Positions 35,561 through 44,869 of a stretch of 64,000 nucleotides of DNA are shown piece by piece. Under the pieces are notes generated by a model that saw nothing but the letters and a program-made list of their open reading frames with translations, made no database searches and was not told the origin of the DNA. The position numbers and the translations under genes were made by a program. Location: positions 1,550,001-1,614,000 of the forward strand of contig NZ_SHKY01000001.1 in the NCBI RefSeq assembly GCF_004217545.1. The letters run 5' to 3'. Position 1 is the first letter of the stretch; every line of letters begins with the position of its first letter. This DNA comes from Krasilnikovia cinnamomea (GTDB taxonomy: Bacteria; Actinomycetota; Actinomycetes; Mycobacteriales; Micromonosporaceae).

Positions 35561-37945
35561 TCAGCGGCCGGCCGGGCCGCCCGGCGGTTCGTGGAGGGAG
35601 AAGGTGCCGCGGATCGTCGCGTACGTGTCCCAGCCGTCCACCCAGCCCGGCTCCGGGCTGGCCCAGCTCAGCGTGTACGCCCGGCCACCCAGGTCCAGCC
35701 ACCGGGCCATCAGGTGCACCGGTGCGCCGGGCGGGCCGTCGTACCGGAACTCCCAGTCGGCCGCGCGCGTCAGCAACGGCACCGGCTCGATGCCGAGCTG
35801 CTCGTAGCCGGGCAGCCGGCCGGTGCCCCTCAGCCGGTCGGCCTCGGTGCGGAGAGCCTGCACCGGGTCGGCTGCCGGATCACGGTCCGGGTCGACGCCC
35901 AGGTATCGGTCGCTTTCGGGGTCGCGGAAGCAGACCGTGGATCCGATCCGCTCGTACGTCCAGCCGTCCGGGACCGCGAGGCGGAATCCCGGGGCGTCGG
36001 TGAAGTAGGACCAGCCGGGGATCAGCGTCCAGCCGTCCGCCCCGCGACCGGCGCCCCGCTGCGGGGTGCGCGGCAGGTCGGTGCTGGGCGGGTTACCGCA
36101 GATCGTCGGGCTGAACCCGTCGGCGCCGCCCTGCCCAGCCGAGGGCCCGGACTGCTGGTCCTGCCCTGGTAGCCGGAGGGAACCAGGCATCCGTTCGGCG
36201 CTCACCACCGGCAGCACCTCGGGGACGTGGTCGCCGCGCTGGGCGGGCCGGGCGGGGTCGCTGGCGGCGCCCAGCACGGCGAGCGCCACCATTCCGGCGG
36301 CGACGAGCCGGGATCGCACCGATCGCCGGGCTTGGCCACCGCTGTGCGGGGGCCTTCGCGGTGGTCGCCGCCGTGCTGGGGCGGGCAGGGATCCCGGGCT
36401 CGCGGGCAATGACCCTGAACCCGGCATGGACGACGGACCCGGCGAACCTGATTGGCCCGACAGAGACGAGGGAACCGTGCGAGACGGCGAACCCGGCAGG
36501 GTCGATCGGGTCTGTGGGTGGTCTGGTCGCCGACGCGGCCGCTTCCCTTCCCGCTCGATGCGCATGGTGGCCGAGGCCGCCGGCGACGCGGTTCGGTGCG
36601 ACGGGGCGGACGGATCCGCGTCCGGGTGAACCCGCAGGCGCGCGTCGGCCGCGCCGGTCGCCGGTGGCGGCCGCTCCCATGCCGCCGGCCCGGTGGTCGC
36701 CGGTGGCACCGCCGACCGCAGACGTCCGGCCGCCCGGGGCGGGTGATTGCCCGGTCGCTGCCGCGGCGGCACGGCCGAGGCGGGCGAGGCATTGCGCTCC
36801 GCCGGATCCGTCAGCCGCACGGCCTGTCCCCGCTCGGCACCGGCGGAGTTGGCGCCGGCGGGGGACGCCGCGTGGGTCCCCGGCGCCGCGCCGGGAGAGG
36901 TACCCGCGCCCGGAGTGGCCACCGCCTTCGTACCCGGCGCCGCGTTGGGAGGCGACCCCGCGCTGGCCGGGAACACCGTGGCGGTCCGGCCCCGGCCCGC
37001 GATCCAGCGCCGGACGGCTCCGTCGTCGGCCGTTGCCGGATCGGCGACCCGGCCGGGACGGCGCGGCGCGGGCACCGTCAGGCCCAGCATGGCGCGCCGC
37101 CGCGCCGGGGCCGGCCCTCGTCCCTCCGCCACGGCGACGATCTCGGCCAACCGCTCGGCCACCTCGGCCGCGGTGAGCCGGTCGGCCGGTTCCCGGCGCA
37201 GCAGCCCGAGCAGCACCGGGGCCAGCGGACCGGCCAGCACCGGCGGGTCCGGTTCCGCCGAGGCCAGGGCCAGCAGGGTCGCCATCACGCTCTCCCGCGC
37301 GTACGGCGAGCGGGCCTCGACGGCCGCGTACAGCGTGGCGCCCAGCGACCACAGGTCGGACTCCACGGTGGACGCGCCGTCGCGGGCCCGTTCCGGCGAG
37401 ACGTAGTGCGGGGAGCCGACGATCATGCCCGGGCCGGTCACCGAACCCTCGTCGACGAACGTGGCCAAGCCGAAGTCCGTCAGCACCACGCGCCCGTCGT
37501 GGCCGATCAGCACGTTGTGCGGCTTGACGTCGCGGTGCAGCACCCCGGCGCGGTGCGCCGCGGTGAGCGCGTCCAGCACGGCCAGCCCGATGCGGGCGGC
37601 GGCCCCCGGGGAGAACGGGCCGTCCTCGCGAACCACCTGGAACAGGGACCGCGACTCGATGTACTCCATGACGATCCACGGCAGACCGTCGGCGTGCACC
37701 ACGTCGTAGATCCGGACCACGTGCGGATGGTTGAGGCGGGCGGCGCTGCGGGCCTCACGCAACGTACGGGTGCGCAGGCGGCCCTTCTCCTCGTCGCTCA
37801 TCCAGGCCGGGGGAACGAACTCCTTGACTGCCACGTCGCGGTCGAGCATCTCGTCGCGGGCCAACCACACGCGCCCCATACCACCGGATCCGACCGGATC
37901 GAGAAGACGATACCGACCGGCCACGAGCGTACGCCTGACCGCCAT
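35561..37945 (-). CDS. Membrane Ser/Thr protein kinase (PknB type) with extracellular C-terminal domain
   Basis: A 794-aa eukaryotic-type kinase. The kinase domain (residues 10-270) has the glycine loop GSGGMGRVWLA, VAVKEF, the catalytic HRDVKPHN (D139) and DFGLATF. A very long Pro/Ala/Ser/Arg linker (about residues 290-540) precedes a membrane helix near residue 550 (VAAGMVALAVLGAA). A C-terminal domain of about 170 residues follows, with two cysteines (TICGNPP, STVCFRDP) and a compact mixed fold (WSYFTDAPGFRLAVPDGWTY). There are no PASTA repeats. The C-terminal part probably senses an extracellular signal. It is divergent from lhr. Confidence 0.9.
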   Translation of the reverse strand: MAVRRTLVAGRYRLLDPVGSGGMGRVWLARDEMLDRDVAVKEFVPPAWMSDEEKGRLRTRTLREARSAARLNHPHVVRIYDVVHADGLPWIVMEYIESRSLFQVVREDGPFSPGAAARIGLAVLDALTAAHRAGVLHRDVKPHNVLIGHDGRVVLTDFGLATFVDEGSVTGPGMIVGSPHYVSPERARDGASTVESDLWSLGATLYAAVEARSPYARESVMATLLALASAEPDPPVLAGPLAPVLLGLLRREPADRLTAAEVAERLAEIVAVAEGRGPAPARRRAMLGLTVPAPRRPGRVADPATADDGAVRRWIAGRGRTATVFPASAGSPPNAAPGTKAVATPGAGTSPGAAPGTHAASPAGANSAGAERGQAVRLTDPAERNASPASAVPPRQRPGNHPPRAAGRLRSAVPPATTGPAAWERPPPATGAADARLRVHPDADPSAPSHRTASPAASATMRIEREGKRPRRRPDHPQTRSTLPGSPSRTVPSSLSGQSGSPGPSSMPGSGSLPASPGSLPAPARRRPPRRPPHSGGQARRSVRSRLVAAGMVALAVLGAASDPARPAQRGDHVPEVLPVVSAERMPGSLRLPGQDQQSGPSAGQGGADGFSPTICGNPPSTDLPRTPQRGAGRGADGWTLIPGWSYFTDAPGFRLAVPDGWTYERIGSTVCFRDPESDRYLGVDPDRDPAADPVQALRTEADRLRGTGRLPGYEQLGIEPVPLLTRAADWEFRYDGPPGAPVHLMARWLDLGGRAYTLSWASPEPGWVDGWDTYATIRGTFSLHEPPGGPAGR

Positions 37946-38089
37946 GAGCCCCCACCGTCCCGTCGACCTCAGGATAGGTGTGGGTAACTCCGCGCGGAAC
38001 GTCGATCACCCGGCCGCCGCACGGAGCACGGGCGGAGACATTCGCCCTGCCCCCGGATTCCTGTCGTACCTCCGGGGCAGGATGAAGGC

Positions 38090-41000
38090 GTGCGGGACGA
38101 GTTGGAGGTGTTCGGGCCGGCCACACGCGAGTGGTTCCGGGCCGCCTTCGCCGCGCCCACGGCCGCCCAGGTGGGCGCGTGGCGGGCGATCGGCGCGGGG
38201 CACAATGCGCTGGTCGTGGCCCCGACCGGCTCCGGCAAGACGCTGGCCGCGTTCCTCTGGTCGCTCGACCAGCTGGCCCGCGAGCCGGTGCCCGCCGATC
38301 CCCGGCACCGCTGCCGGGTGCTCTACGTCAGCCCCCTCAAGGCCCTCGCCGTGGACGTGGAGCGCAATCTGCGGGCCCCCCTGACGGGTATCCGACAGGC
38401 CGCGGGGCGCCTCGGCCTGCCACCCCCGGAGATCACGGTCGGGATGCGTACGGGCGACACTCCCGCCGACGAGCGGCGGCTGTTCGCGCGTACCCCGCCG
38501 GACATCCTGATCACCACTCCGGAGTCGCTGTTCCTCCTGCTCACCTCGGCCGCCCGCGACTCGCTGCGCGGGGTGGAAACGGTGATCATCGACGAGGTGC
38601 ACGCGGTCGCGGCCACCAAGCGCGGCGCCCACCTGGCGCTGTCCCTGGAGCGGCTCGACGCGCTGCTGCCCCGGCCCGCACAGCGGGTCGGCCTGTCCGC
38701 CACGGTCCGGCCGATCGAGGAGACGGCCCGGTTCCTCGGCGGGGCGCGCGAGGTGCAGATCGTCCAGCCGCGCAGCACCAAGACGATCGAGGTCGGGGTC
38801 GAGGTGCCGGTGGAGGACATGACCCGGCTCGACGAGCTGCCCGAGCAGGACGCGGATCTGCCCGGCGGACATCGGCACACCCCGTCCATCTGGCCCGCGG
38901 TGGAGGAACGCGTCCTCGACCTCATCGAGGCGCACCGGTCGACGATCGTGTTCACCAACTCGCGCCGGGGCGCCGAGCGGCTGTGCGCGCGGATCAACGA
39001 GCTGGCGTACGAGCGGGCCGACCCGGCGGCCGCCGCCGCCGCGGCGAGCCTGCCCGCGCCCCCGGGCGCCCCGCCACCGCGCATGCCCGCGCAGGTCATG
39101 GCGCAGGCCGGGGAGGCCGGAGGCGCACCGCCCGTAGTGGCCCGCGCTCACCACGGCAGCGTCTCCCGCGAGGAGCGTAAGCAGATCGAGGAGGCCCTCA
39201 AGTCCGGCCGGCTGCCCGCCGTCGTGGCCACCTCCAGCCTGGAGCTGGGCATCGACATGGGCGCGGTCGACCTGGTCGTGCAGATCGAGGCGCCGCCGTC
39301 GGTCTCGGCCGGGCTCCAGCGCATCGGCCGGGCGGGCCACCAGGTCGGCGCGGTGTCGCGCGGGGTGGTGTTCCCGAAGCATCGCGGGGACCTGCTGTCC
39401 TGCGCCGTGGTGGCGGAGCGGATGGGCGCTGGCGCGATCGAGGAGCTGCGCTACCCGCGTAACCCGCTGGACGTGCTGGCGCAGCAGATCGTCGCGATGG
39501 TCGCCCTCGACACCTGGGCCGTGGGCGAGCTGGCCGCGCTGGTGCGCCGGGCCGCGCCGTTCGCGGAGCTGCCCGACTCGGCCCTGCACGCGGTCCTCGA
39601 CATGCTGTCGGGGCGGTATCCGTCGACGGCCTTCGCGGAGCTGCGCCCCCGGCTGGTCTGGGATCGCGGCACGGACCAGCTGACCGGCCGTCCCGGCGCC
39701 CAGCGTCTGGCGGTGACCAGCGGCGGCACCATCCCCGACCGGGGCATGTTCGGCGTGTTCCTGGCCGGCGCCGAGCGTGCCTCCCGCGTGGGCGAACTCG
39801 ACGAGGAGATGGTCTACGAGTCGCGCGTGGGCGACGTCTTCCTGCTCGGCTCGACGTCGTGGCGCATCGAGGACATCACCCCGGACCGGGTGCTGGTCTC
39901 CCCCGCCCCCGGCGCGCCGGCCCGGATGCCGTTCTGGAAGGGCGACACGCTCGGGCGCCCGGTCGAGCTGGGCCGGGCGATCGGCGCCCGGCTGCGGGCA
40001 CTGGCCCGGGGCGGCGACGAGGCGGCCACCGGCTCGCTGCGCGCCGCCGGGCTGGACGAGTGGGCGGCCGGCAACCTGCTGGCGTACGTGCGGGAGCAAC
40101 GCGAGGCCACCCGGCACCTGCCGGACGACCGCACGGTCGTGGTGGAGCGGTTCCGCGACGAGCTGGGCGACTGGCGGATGACCGTGCACTGCGTGCTCGG
40201 CGCCCGCGTCAACGCCCCCTGGGCGCTGGCCATCGCCCACCGCCTCAGCGAACGGTACGGCGTGGACGGTCAGGTCATGCCGTCCGACGACGGGATCGTC
40301 GTGCGCCTGCCCGACACCGCCGACCAGCCGCCCGGCGCCGAGCTGGTGGCCTTCGACCCGGAGGAGATCGCCCAGCTCGTCGAGGAGTCGGTGGGCAGCT
40401 CGGCGCTGTTCGCGTCCCGGTTCCGCGAGTGCGCCGCCCGGTCCCTGCTGCTGCCGCGCCGCGACCCGCGCCGCCGCCAACCGCTGTGGCAGCAGCGGCA
40501 GCGTTCCGCGCAGCTGCTCGACGTGGCCCGCGAGTTCGCGGACTTCCCGGTGACGCTGGAGGCCGCCCGCGAATGCCTCCAGGACGTCTTCGACGTACCC
40601 GGCCTGGTCGCCCTGATGCGGGAGGTCGCGGGCCGTAAGGTCCGCCTCGTCGAGGTGGAGACACCCCGGCCGTCCCCGTTCGCCCGCTCGCTGCTGTTCG
40701 GCTACGTGGGTGCCTTCCTGTACGAGGGCGACGCCCCGCTGGCCGAGCGCCGCGCCGCCGCCCTGGCGCTCGACTCCACGCTGCTCGGCGAACTACTGGG
40801 CCGCGTCGACCTGCGCGAACTGCTCGACCCGGCCGTGGTGGCCGAGAGCGAGGCGCAGTTGCAGTGGCTGACCGACCGGCGCCGCGCCCGCGACGCCGAG
40901 GACACCGCGGAACTGCTCCGCCTGCTCGGCGACCTGTCCGAGGCGGAGCTGGCCGCCCGCGGAGTGGACCCGCGGTGGCTGTCCACCCTGGAGGGTGCCC

Positions 41001-42667
41001 GCCGCGCCATCCGGATCCGGGTCGCGGGCGAGGACCGCTGGATCGGCGTCGACGACGCGGGCCGCTACCGCGACGCGTTGGGCACGGCCCTGCCCGTGGG
41101 TATCGCCGAGGCGTACCTGGAACCGGTCGCCGACCCGCTGGGCGATCTCGTCGCCCGCTTCGCCCGCACCCACGGCCCGTTCGCGGCCGCCACCTGCGCC
41201 GCCCGCTTCGGCCTCGGGACCTTCGTCGTGGAGCAGGCGCTCAAGCGGCTCAGCGCCACCGGCCGGGTGGTGTCGGGCGAATTCTCCCCCGGCGGGGCGG
41301 GCACCGAGTGGTGCGACGCCGAGGTGCTGCGCCTGCTGCGGCGGCGTTCGCTGGCCGCCCTGCGACGCGAGATCGAGCCGGTGCCACCGCAGGTCCTGGC
41401 GGGGTTTCTGCCCCGCTGGCACCAGATCGGCGGCAACGCCCGGGGGGTCGACGGGGTCGCCGCCGCGGTGGAGCAACTGCAGGGCGTCGCCGTGCCGGCC
41501 TCGGCGTGGGAGCGGCTGGTGCTGCCCGCCCGGGTGGCGGACTACTCACCGGCGTTCCTGGACGAACTGTCCGGCGGCGGCGAGGTGCTGTGGGCCGGCA
41601 ACGGGTCGATCCCCGGCGGGGACGGCTGGGTCACCCTCGCCTACGCGGACTCCGCCCCGCTGCTGCTGCCGCCCCCGGATGACGAGCTGGCCCTGTCCCC
41701 ACCGCACCGGGCGATCCTGGACGCCCTGGAGGGTGGTCAGGCGCTGTTCTTCGGCGCGCTCAGCGACCGGGTCGGCGCCGACGACGACCAGCAACTCGCG
41801 GCGCTCGTGTGGGATCTCGTCTGGGCCGGGCACCTGACCAACGACACGTTCGCACCGCTGCGTGCGCTGCTCGGCGGCAGCGGCGCCCACCGGGCCCGCG
41901 CGGCGCCCGCCCGGGGCCGGTACCGCCGCCCGGGGCGGCCACACCTGCCCAGCCGCGGTGGCCCGCCCGCCATGGCCGGCCGCTGGTCGCGCCTGCCGGA
42001 GCGCGACCTCGACCCGACCCGGCGCGCCACGGCCGTCGCGGATCTGCTGCTGGAGCGGCACGGCGTGGTGACGCGCGGCGCGGCCGCCGCCGAAGGGGTC
42101 ACGGGCGGGTTCGCCGCCGTGTACCCGGTGCTGAGCGCCCTGGAGGAGCGCGGCGCGGCCCGCCGTGGCTACTTCGTCGAAGGGCTGGGCGCGGCGCAGT
42201 TCGCGGTGCCCGGGGCGGTGGATCGGCTGCGCGCCCTCGCCGAGCCCGCCGAGCCGGCGCGACGCACCGGGGCCGCCGCGGTGGTGCTTGCCGCGACCGA
42301 CCCCGCCAACCCGTACGGTGCCGCGCTGCCGTGGCCCGGCCGGGTGGTCGACAGCGGGGACGGCACACCGGCGGCCGCCACCGGCCACCGCGCGGGCCGC
42401 AAGGCGGGTGCCCTGGTCGTCCTCGTCGGCGGCGAGCTGGTGCTGTACGTCGAGCGGGGCGGCCGTACCCTGCTGTCCTTCGCCGACGACCCGGAGGCGC
42501 TGCTGGCGGCCGGTCAGGGGCTGGGGGCGGCCGTGCGCTCCGGGGCGCTCGGAGTGCTCAGCGTCGAGCGCGCCGACGGAGAATCCGTGCACGCGTCACC
42601 GCTGCGCGACGCCCTCACCGCGGCGGGTTTCCGGCCGACCCCACGAGGGCTGCGCCTGCGCGCCTGA
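38090..42667 (+). CDS. lhr: Lhr-type superfamily 2 ATP-dependent helicase
   Basis: Large DNA repair helicase, 3'-to-5' on single-stranded DNA. The 1525-aa product is full length for Lhr (about 1,500). Motif I APTGSGKTLAA lies near residue 46 and DEVH (motif II) near residue 168, followed by motif III LSATVRP, QRIGRAGHQ (motif VI), the winged-helix and beta-barrel Lhr core, and the long Lhr-CTD (HTH_42/YcaQ-like modules) after residue 860. The start is GTG 38090 after GGCAGGATGAAGGC. Lhr and Nei2 genes are adjacent in many actinobacteria; here nei2 follows within 1.5 kb on the same strand. Confidence 0.96.
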   Translation: MRDELEVFGPATREWFRAAFAAPTAAQVGAWRAIGAGHNALVVAPTGSGKTLAAFLWSLDQLAREPVPADPRHRCRVLYVSPLKALAVDVERNLRAPLTGIRQAAGRLGLPPPEITVGMRTGDTPADERRLFARTPPDILITTPESLFLLLTSAARDSLRGVETVIIDEVHAVAATKRGAHLALSLERLDALLPRPAQRVGLSATVRPIEETARFLGGAREVQIVQPRSTKTIEVGVEVPVEDMTRLDELPEQDADLPGGHRHTPSIWPAVEERVLDLIEAHRSTIVFTNSRRGAERLCARINELAYERADPAAAAAAASLPAPPGAPPPRMPAQVMAQAGEAGGAPPVVARAHHGSVSREERKQIEEALKSGRLPAVVATSSLELGIDMGAVDLVVQIEAPPSVSAGLQRIGRAGHQVGAVSRGVVFPKHRGDLLSCAVVAERMGAGAIEELRYPRNPLDVLAQQIVAMVALDTWAVGELAALVRRAAPFAELPDSALHAVLDMLSGRYPSTAFAELRPRLVWDRGTDQLTGRPGAQRLAVTSGGTIPDRGMFGVFLAGAERASRVGELDEEMVYESRVGDVFLLGSTSWRIEDITPDRVLVSPAPGAPARMPFWKGDTLGRPVELGRAIGARLRALARGGDEAATGSLRAAGLDEWAAGNLLAYVREQREATRHLPDDRTVVVERFRDELGDWRMTVHCVLGARVNAPWALAIAHRLSERYGVDGQVMPSDDGIVVRLPDTADQPPGAELVAFDPEEIAQLVEESVGSSALFASRFRECAARSLLLPRRDPRRRQPLWQQRQRSAQLLDVAREFADFPVTLEAARECLQDVFDVPGLVALMREVAGRKVRLVEVETPRPSPFARSLLFGYVGAFLYEGDAPLAERRAAALALDSTLLGELLGRVDLRELLDPAVVAESEAQLQWLTDRRRARDAEDTAELLRLLGDLSEAELAARGVDPRWLSTLEGARRAIRIRVAGEDRWIGVDDAGRYRDALGTALPVGIAEAYLEPVADPLGDLVARFARTHGPFAAATCAARFGLGTFVVEQALKRLSATGRVVSGEFSPGGAGTEWCDAEVLRLLRRRSLAALRREIEPVPPQVLAGFLPRWHQIGGNARGVDGVAAAVEQLQGVAVPASAWERLVLPARVADYSPAFLDELSGGGEVLWAGNGSIPGGDGWVTLAYADSAPLLLPPPDDELALSPPHRAILDALEGGQALFFGALSDRVGADDDQQLAALVWDLVWAGHLTNDTFAPLRALLGGSGAHRARAAPARGRYRRPGRPHLPSRGGPPAMAGRWSRLPERDLDPTRRATAVADLLLERHGVVTRGAAAAEGVTGGFAAVYPVLSALEERGAARRGYFVEGLGAAQFAVPGAVDRLRALAEPAEPARRTGAAAVVLAATDPANPYGAALPWPGRVVDSGDGTPAAATGHRAGRKAGALVVLVGGELVLYVERGGRTLLSFADDPEALLAAGQGLGAAVRSGALGVLSVERADGESVHASPLRDALTAAGFRPTPRGLRLRA

Positions 42668-42697
42668 GCACGAACCGCGAGGGCCATCAACCGTGGG

Positions 42698-42910
42698 TCA
42701 CACCCCGTGCGCTGCGCGCTTGCGCTCCCGCTGTTCGCGGCTCCACTTCTTGCGCGCTTCGAGATCCCGGTGCCACGCGTCGCGCGCTTCCTGGGTGTCG
42801 CCCTCGATCGCGTTGTCGACGGTCGCCGGGCCGGCCATGAACTTGTAGAAGGCGTTCCAGATCGGGCCGCCCTCGCTCGGGTCACGCGGGTCTTTCCGGT
42901 GCCATGACAT
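42698..42910 (-). CDS. Small basic protein, function unknown
   Basis: A 70-aa product from ATG 42910, with GGAGG ten bases upstream; the ATG at 42964 is rejected. It begins MSWHRKDPRDPSEGGPIWNA and continues AFYKFMAGPATVDNAIEG, with a very basic Arg/Lys helical end. Conserved-looking, with no family name recalled. It faces lhr convergently, 30 bp from its stop. Confidence 0.65.
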   Translation of the reverse strand: MSWHRKDPRDPSEGGPIWNAFYKFMAGPATVDNAIEGDTQEARDAWHRDLEARKKWSREQRERKRAAHGV

Positions 42911-43254
42911 GACGAACCTCCACCGCCCGCGGCGGGCTCGCGCAGCTCGCCGAGGCATCCGCATTCCTGGCTGCCTACGCGATCAGGTGATCACGGGTCG
43001 CCGGTGTCGCCGGGAACAGTGGGCCGCGCGATCCCGGGCGGCGCGCGATCAGGAGACCGCTGGAGTGCGGGACCGACTCGGACCGGGTCGCTCGAACGCG
43101 CCAAGGACTGGTGTCCCGCTGAGGAGCAGCCTACCAAGGTGGCCGGACACCAGACGCGGATCGCCCAATGCCGAACCGGGTCTCGCCGAACGCGGGCGAC
43201 GCGCCCGGGCGGCCCTGCTCCGCACGCACCGTGTCCCCCGACTAACGTTGGGCC
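42911..43254. other. 344-bp intergenic region with a 9-bp perfect inverted repeat
   Basis: No gene found. CTGGTGTCC (43108-43116) and GGACACCAG (43145-43153) are perfect inverted copies separated by 28 nt, about 100 bp before the next gene's ATG. They could be a widely spaced operator or an RNA stem in the leader. Confidence 0.45.
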
Positions 43255-44040
43255 ATGGGCGGCTATGGATGGATCAGTCTCACGACGGACTACGGGACGT
43301 TCGACGGCTTCGTGGCCGCGTGCCACGGCTCGATCGCGCGGATCGCCCCGGAGGTCCGCGTCATCGACGTGACCCACCACGTGCCCCCCGCCGACGTGGC
43401 GCGCGGCGCCGCCGTCCTGGCCCAGACCGCGCCGTACCTGCCCGCGTCGGTGCACGTGGCCGTGGTCGATCCGGGCGTGGGGACCGCTCGGCGCGGCATC
43501 GCGATCGGCACGGCGAACGGCGTACTCGTGGGCCCGGACAACGGCCTGCTGGTGGCGGCGGCGGAGGCGCTCGGCGGCATCGGCGAGGTGGCGGCACTCG
43601 CGAACGAGGACTGGTTCCTCGGCGACATCTCCCGCACCTTCCACGGCCGGGACATCTTCGCCCCGGCCGCGGCGCGGATCGCGCTCGGGGCGATGCTGGC
43701 CGACGCGGGCCCCGCCGTCGACCCGGGCTCGCTCGTGCGGCTGCCGGATCCCGTGGTCGCGATCGGCGACGGCTGGCTGGAGGCGGAGGTCGTCACGGTC
43801 GACCGGTTCGGCAACGTGCAACTCGCGGCCGGCGGCGCGATGCTGGCCGGTCTGCCCCCGAACCTGACCGTCTGCGGCGTACGCGCCCGGTTGGGTGCCA
43901 CGTTCGCCGATGTGCAGCCCGGCGACCTGGTCGTCTTCGAGGACTCCGCGGGCCAGGTGGCGATCGCGGTCAACGGCGGCCGGGCCGTGGTCGTGTTGTC
44001 CGTGCGTCCCGGAGACGTGGTACGCATCGCGGAACGCTGA
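43255..44040 (+). CDS. S-adenosyl-L-methionine hydrolase (adenosine-forming), DUF62 family
   Basis: Member of the fluorinase/chlorinase superfamily that hydrolyses S-adenosylmethionine to adenosine and methionine. The 261-aa product has the family N-terminus WISLTTDYGTFDGFVA (conserved Asp), VDPGVGTARRGIAI, NGLLVAAAEALGG, SRTFHGRDIFAPAAARIA with the conserved Arg-Asp and His, and FGNVQLAAG in the C-terminal barrel. The activating Asp-Arg-His triad of the hydroxide-type enzymes appears present. It lies 37 bp upstream of nei2 and is probably co-transcribed with it; the two activities are not known to be linked. Confidence 0.9.
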   Translation: MGGYGWISLTTDYGTFDGFVAACHGSIARIAPEVRVIDVTHHVPPADVARGAAVLAQTAPYLPASVHVAVVDPGVGTARRGIAIGTANGVLVGPDNGLLVAAAEALGGIGEVAALANEDWFLGDISRTFHGRDIFAPAAARIALGAMLADAGPAVDPGSLVRLPDPVVAIGDGWLEAEVVTVDRFGNVQLAAGGAMLAGLPPNLTVCGVRARLGATFADVQPGDLVVFEDSAGQVAIAVNGGRAVVVLSVRPGDVVRIAER

Positions 44041-44077
44041 CCCGCCGACACGCGACAAGTCCGGGCAGGATGGGGTG

Positions 44078-44869
44078 ATGCCCGAGGGCGACACCGTCTG
44101 GAACACGGCCCGCGTACTGGAACGCGGGCTGGCCGGCGACGTGCTCACCGGCTCGGAGCTGCGGGTGCCACAACTGGCGGCCACCGACCTGACCGGCTGG
44201 CGCGTCGCCGCGTCCGCCAGCCGGGGCAAGCACCTGCTGCTGCGGCTGGAACGCGACGGCGAGCACCGGACGCTGCACTCGCACCTGCGCATGGACGGCT
44301 CCTGGCGGGTGTTCCCGCCAGGCGGGCGCTGGAGTGGCCCCCCGGCGCACCAGATCCGGGTGGTGCTGCGCACCGGGCGGTCCGTGGCGGTCGGTTACCA
44401 CCTGCACGAGGTCGCACTGTTTCCGACCGCGGACGAGGCGCGCCGGCTCGCGCACCTCGGCCCGGATCTGCTGGGCGACGACTGGGACGCGGACGAGGCG
44501 GTGCGCCGGATCGCGGCCGCCCCGGAGACCACGATCGCGGAGGCGCTGCTGGACCAGCGCAACCTCGCGGGCGTGGGCAACCTCTACAAGTCGGAGACGC
44601 TGTTCCTGCGCGGCCTGTGGCCGTGGACGCCGGTGTCCGCCGTGCCCGACCTGATCGGCACGGTACGGCTGGCGCAGCGCCTGCTGGCCGCGAACCGCGG
44701 ACGTTGGACCCAGACGACCACCGGCTCACTGCGCAGAGGCGAGACCACCCACGTGTACGGCCGGCGCGCCCACCCCTGCCGACGGTGCGGCGCCGCGATC
44801 CAGAAGGCGGAGCAGGCCGAGCGGGTCACCTACTGGTGCCCGCGCTGCCAGCCCGCTCCCCCGTCCTAG
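44078..44869 (+). CDS. nei2: Endonuclease VIII-type DNA glycosylase (Nei2)
   Basis: Bifunctional base-excision glycosylase for oxidised pyrimidines. The 263-aa product begins MPEGDTVWNTA, with the catalytic Pro2 and Glu3 of the Fpg/Nei family. SRGKHLLLRL and HSHLRMDGSWRVF follow. The H2TH segment is EALLDQRNLAGVGNLYKSE, and a zinc finger closes the protein (CRRCGAAI and CPRCQ). It matches the Mycobacterium Nei2 (Rv3297) pattern. Its TAG and the convergent pspM TAG share the palindrome CTAG, so the two genes overlap by four bases. Confidence 0.93.
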   Translation: MPEGDTVWNTARVLERGLAGDVLTGSELRVPQLAATDLTGWRVAASASRGKHLLLRLERDGEHRTLHSHLRMDGSWRVFPPGGRWSGPPAHQIRVVLRTGRSVAVGYHLHEVALFPTADEARRLAHLGPDLLGDDWDADEAVRRIAAAPETTIAEALLDQRNLAGVGNLYKSETLFLRGLWPWTPVSAVPDLIGTVRLAQRLLAANRGRWTQTTTGSLRRGETTHVYGRRAHPCRRCGAAIQKAEQAERVTYWCPRCQPAPPS

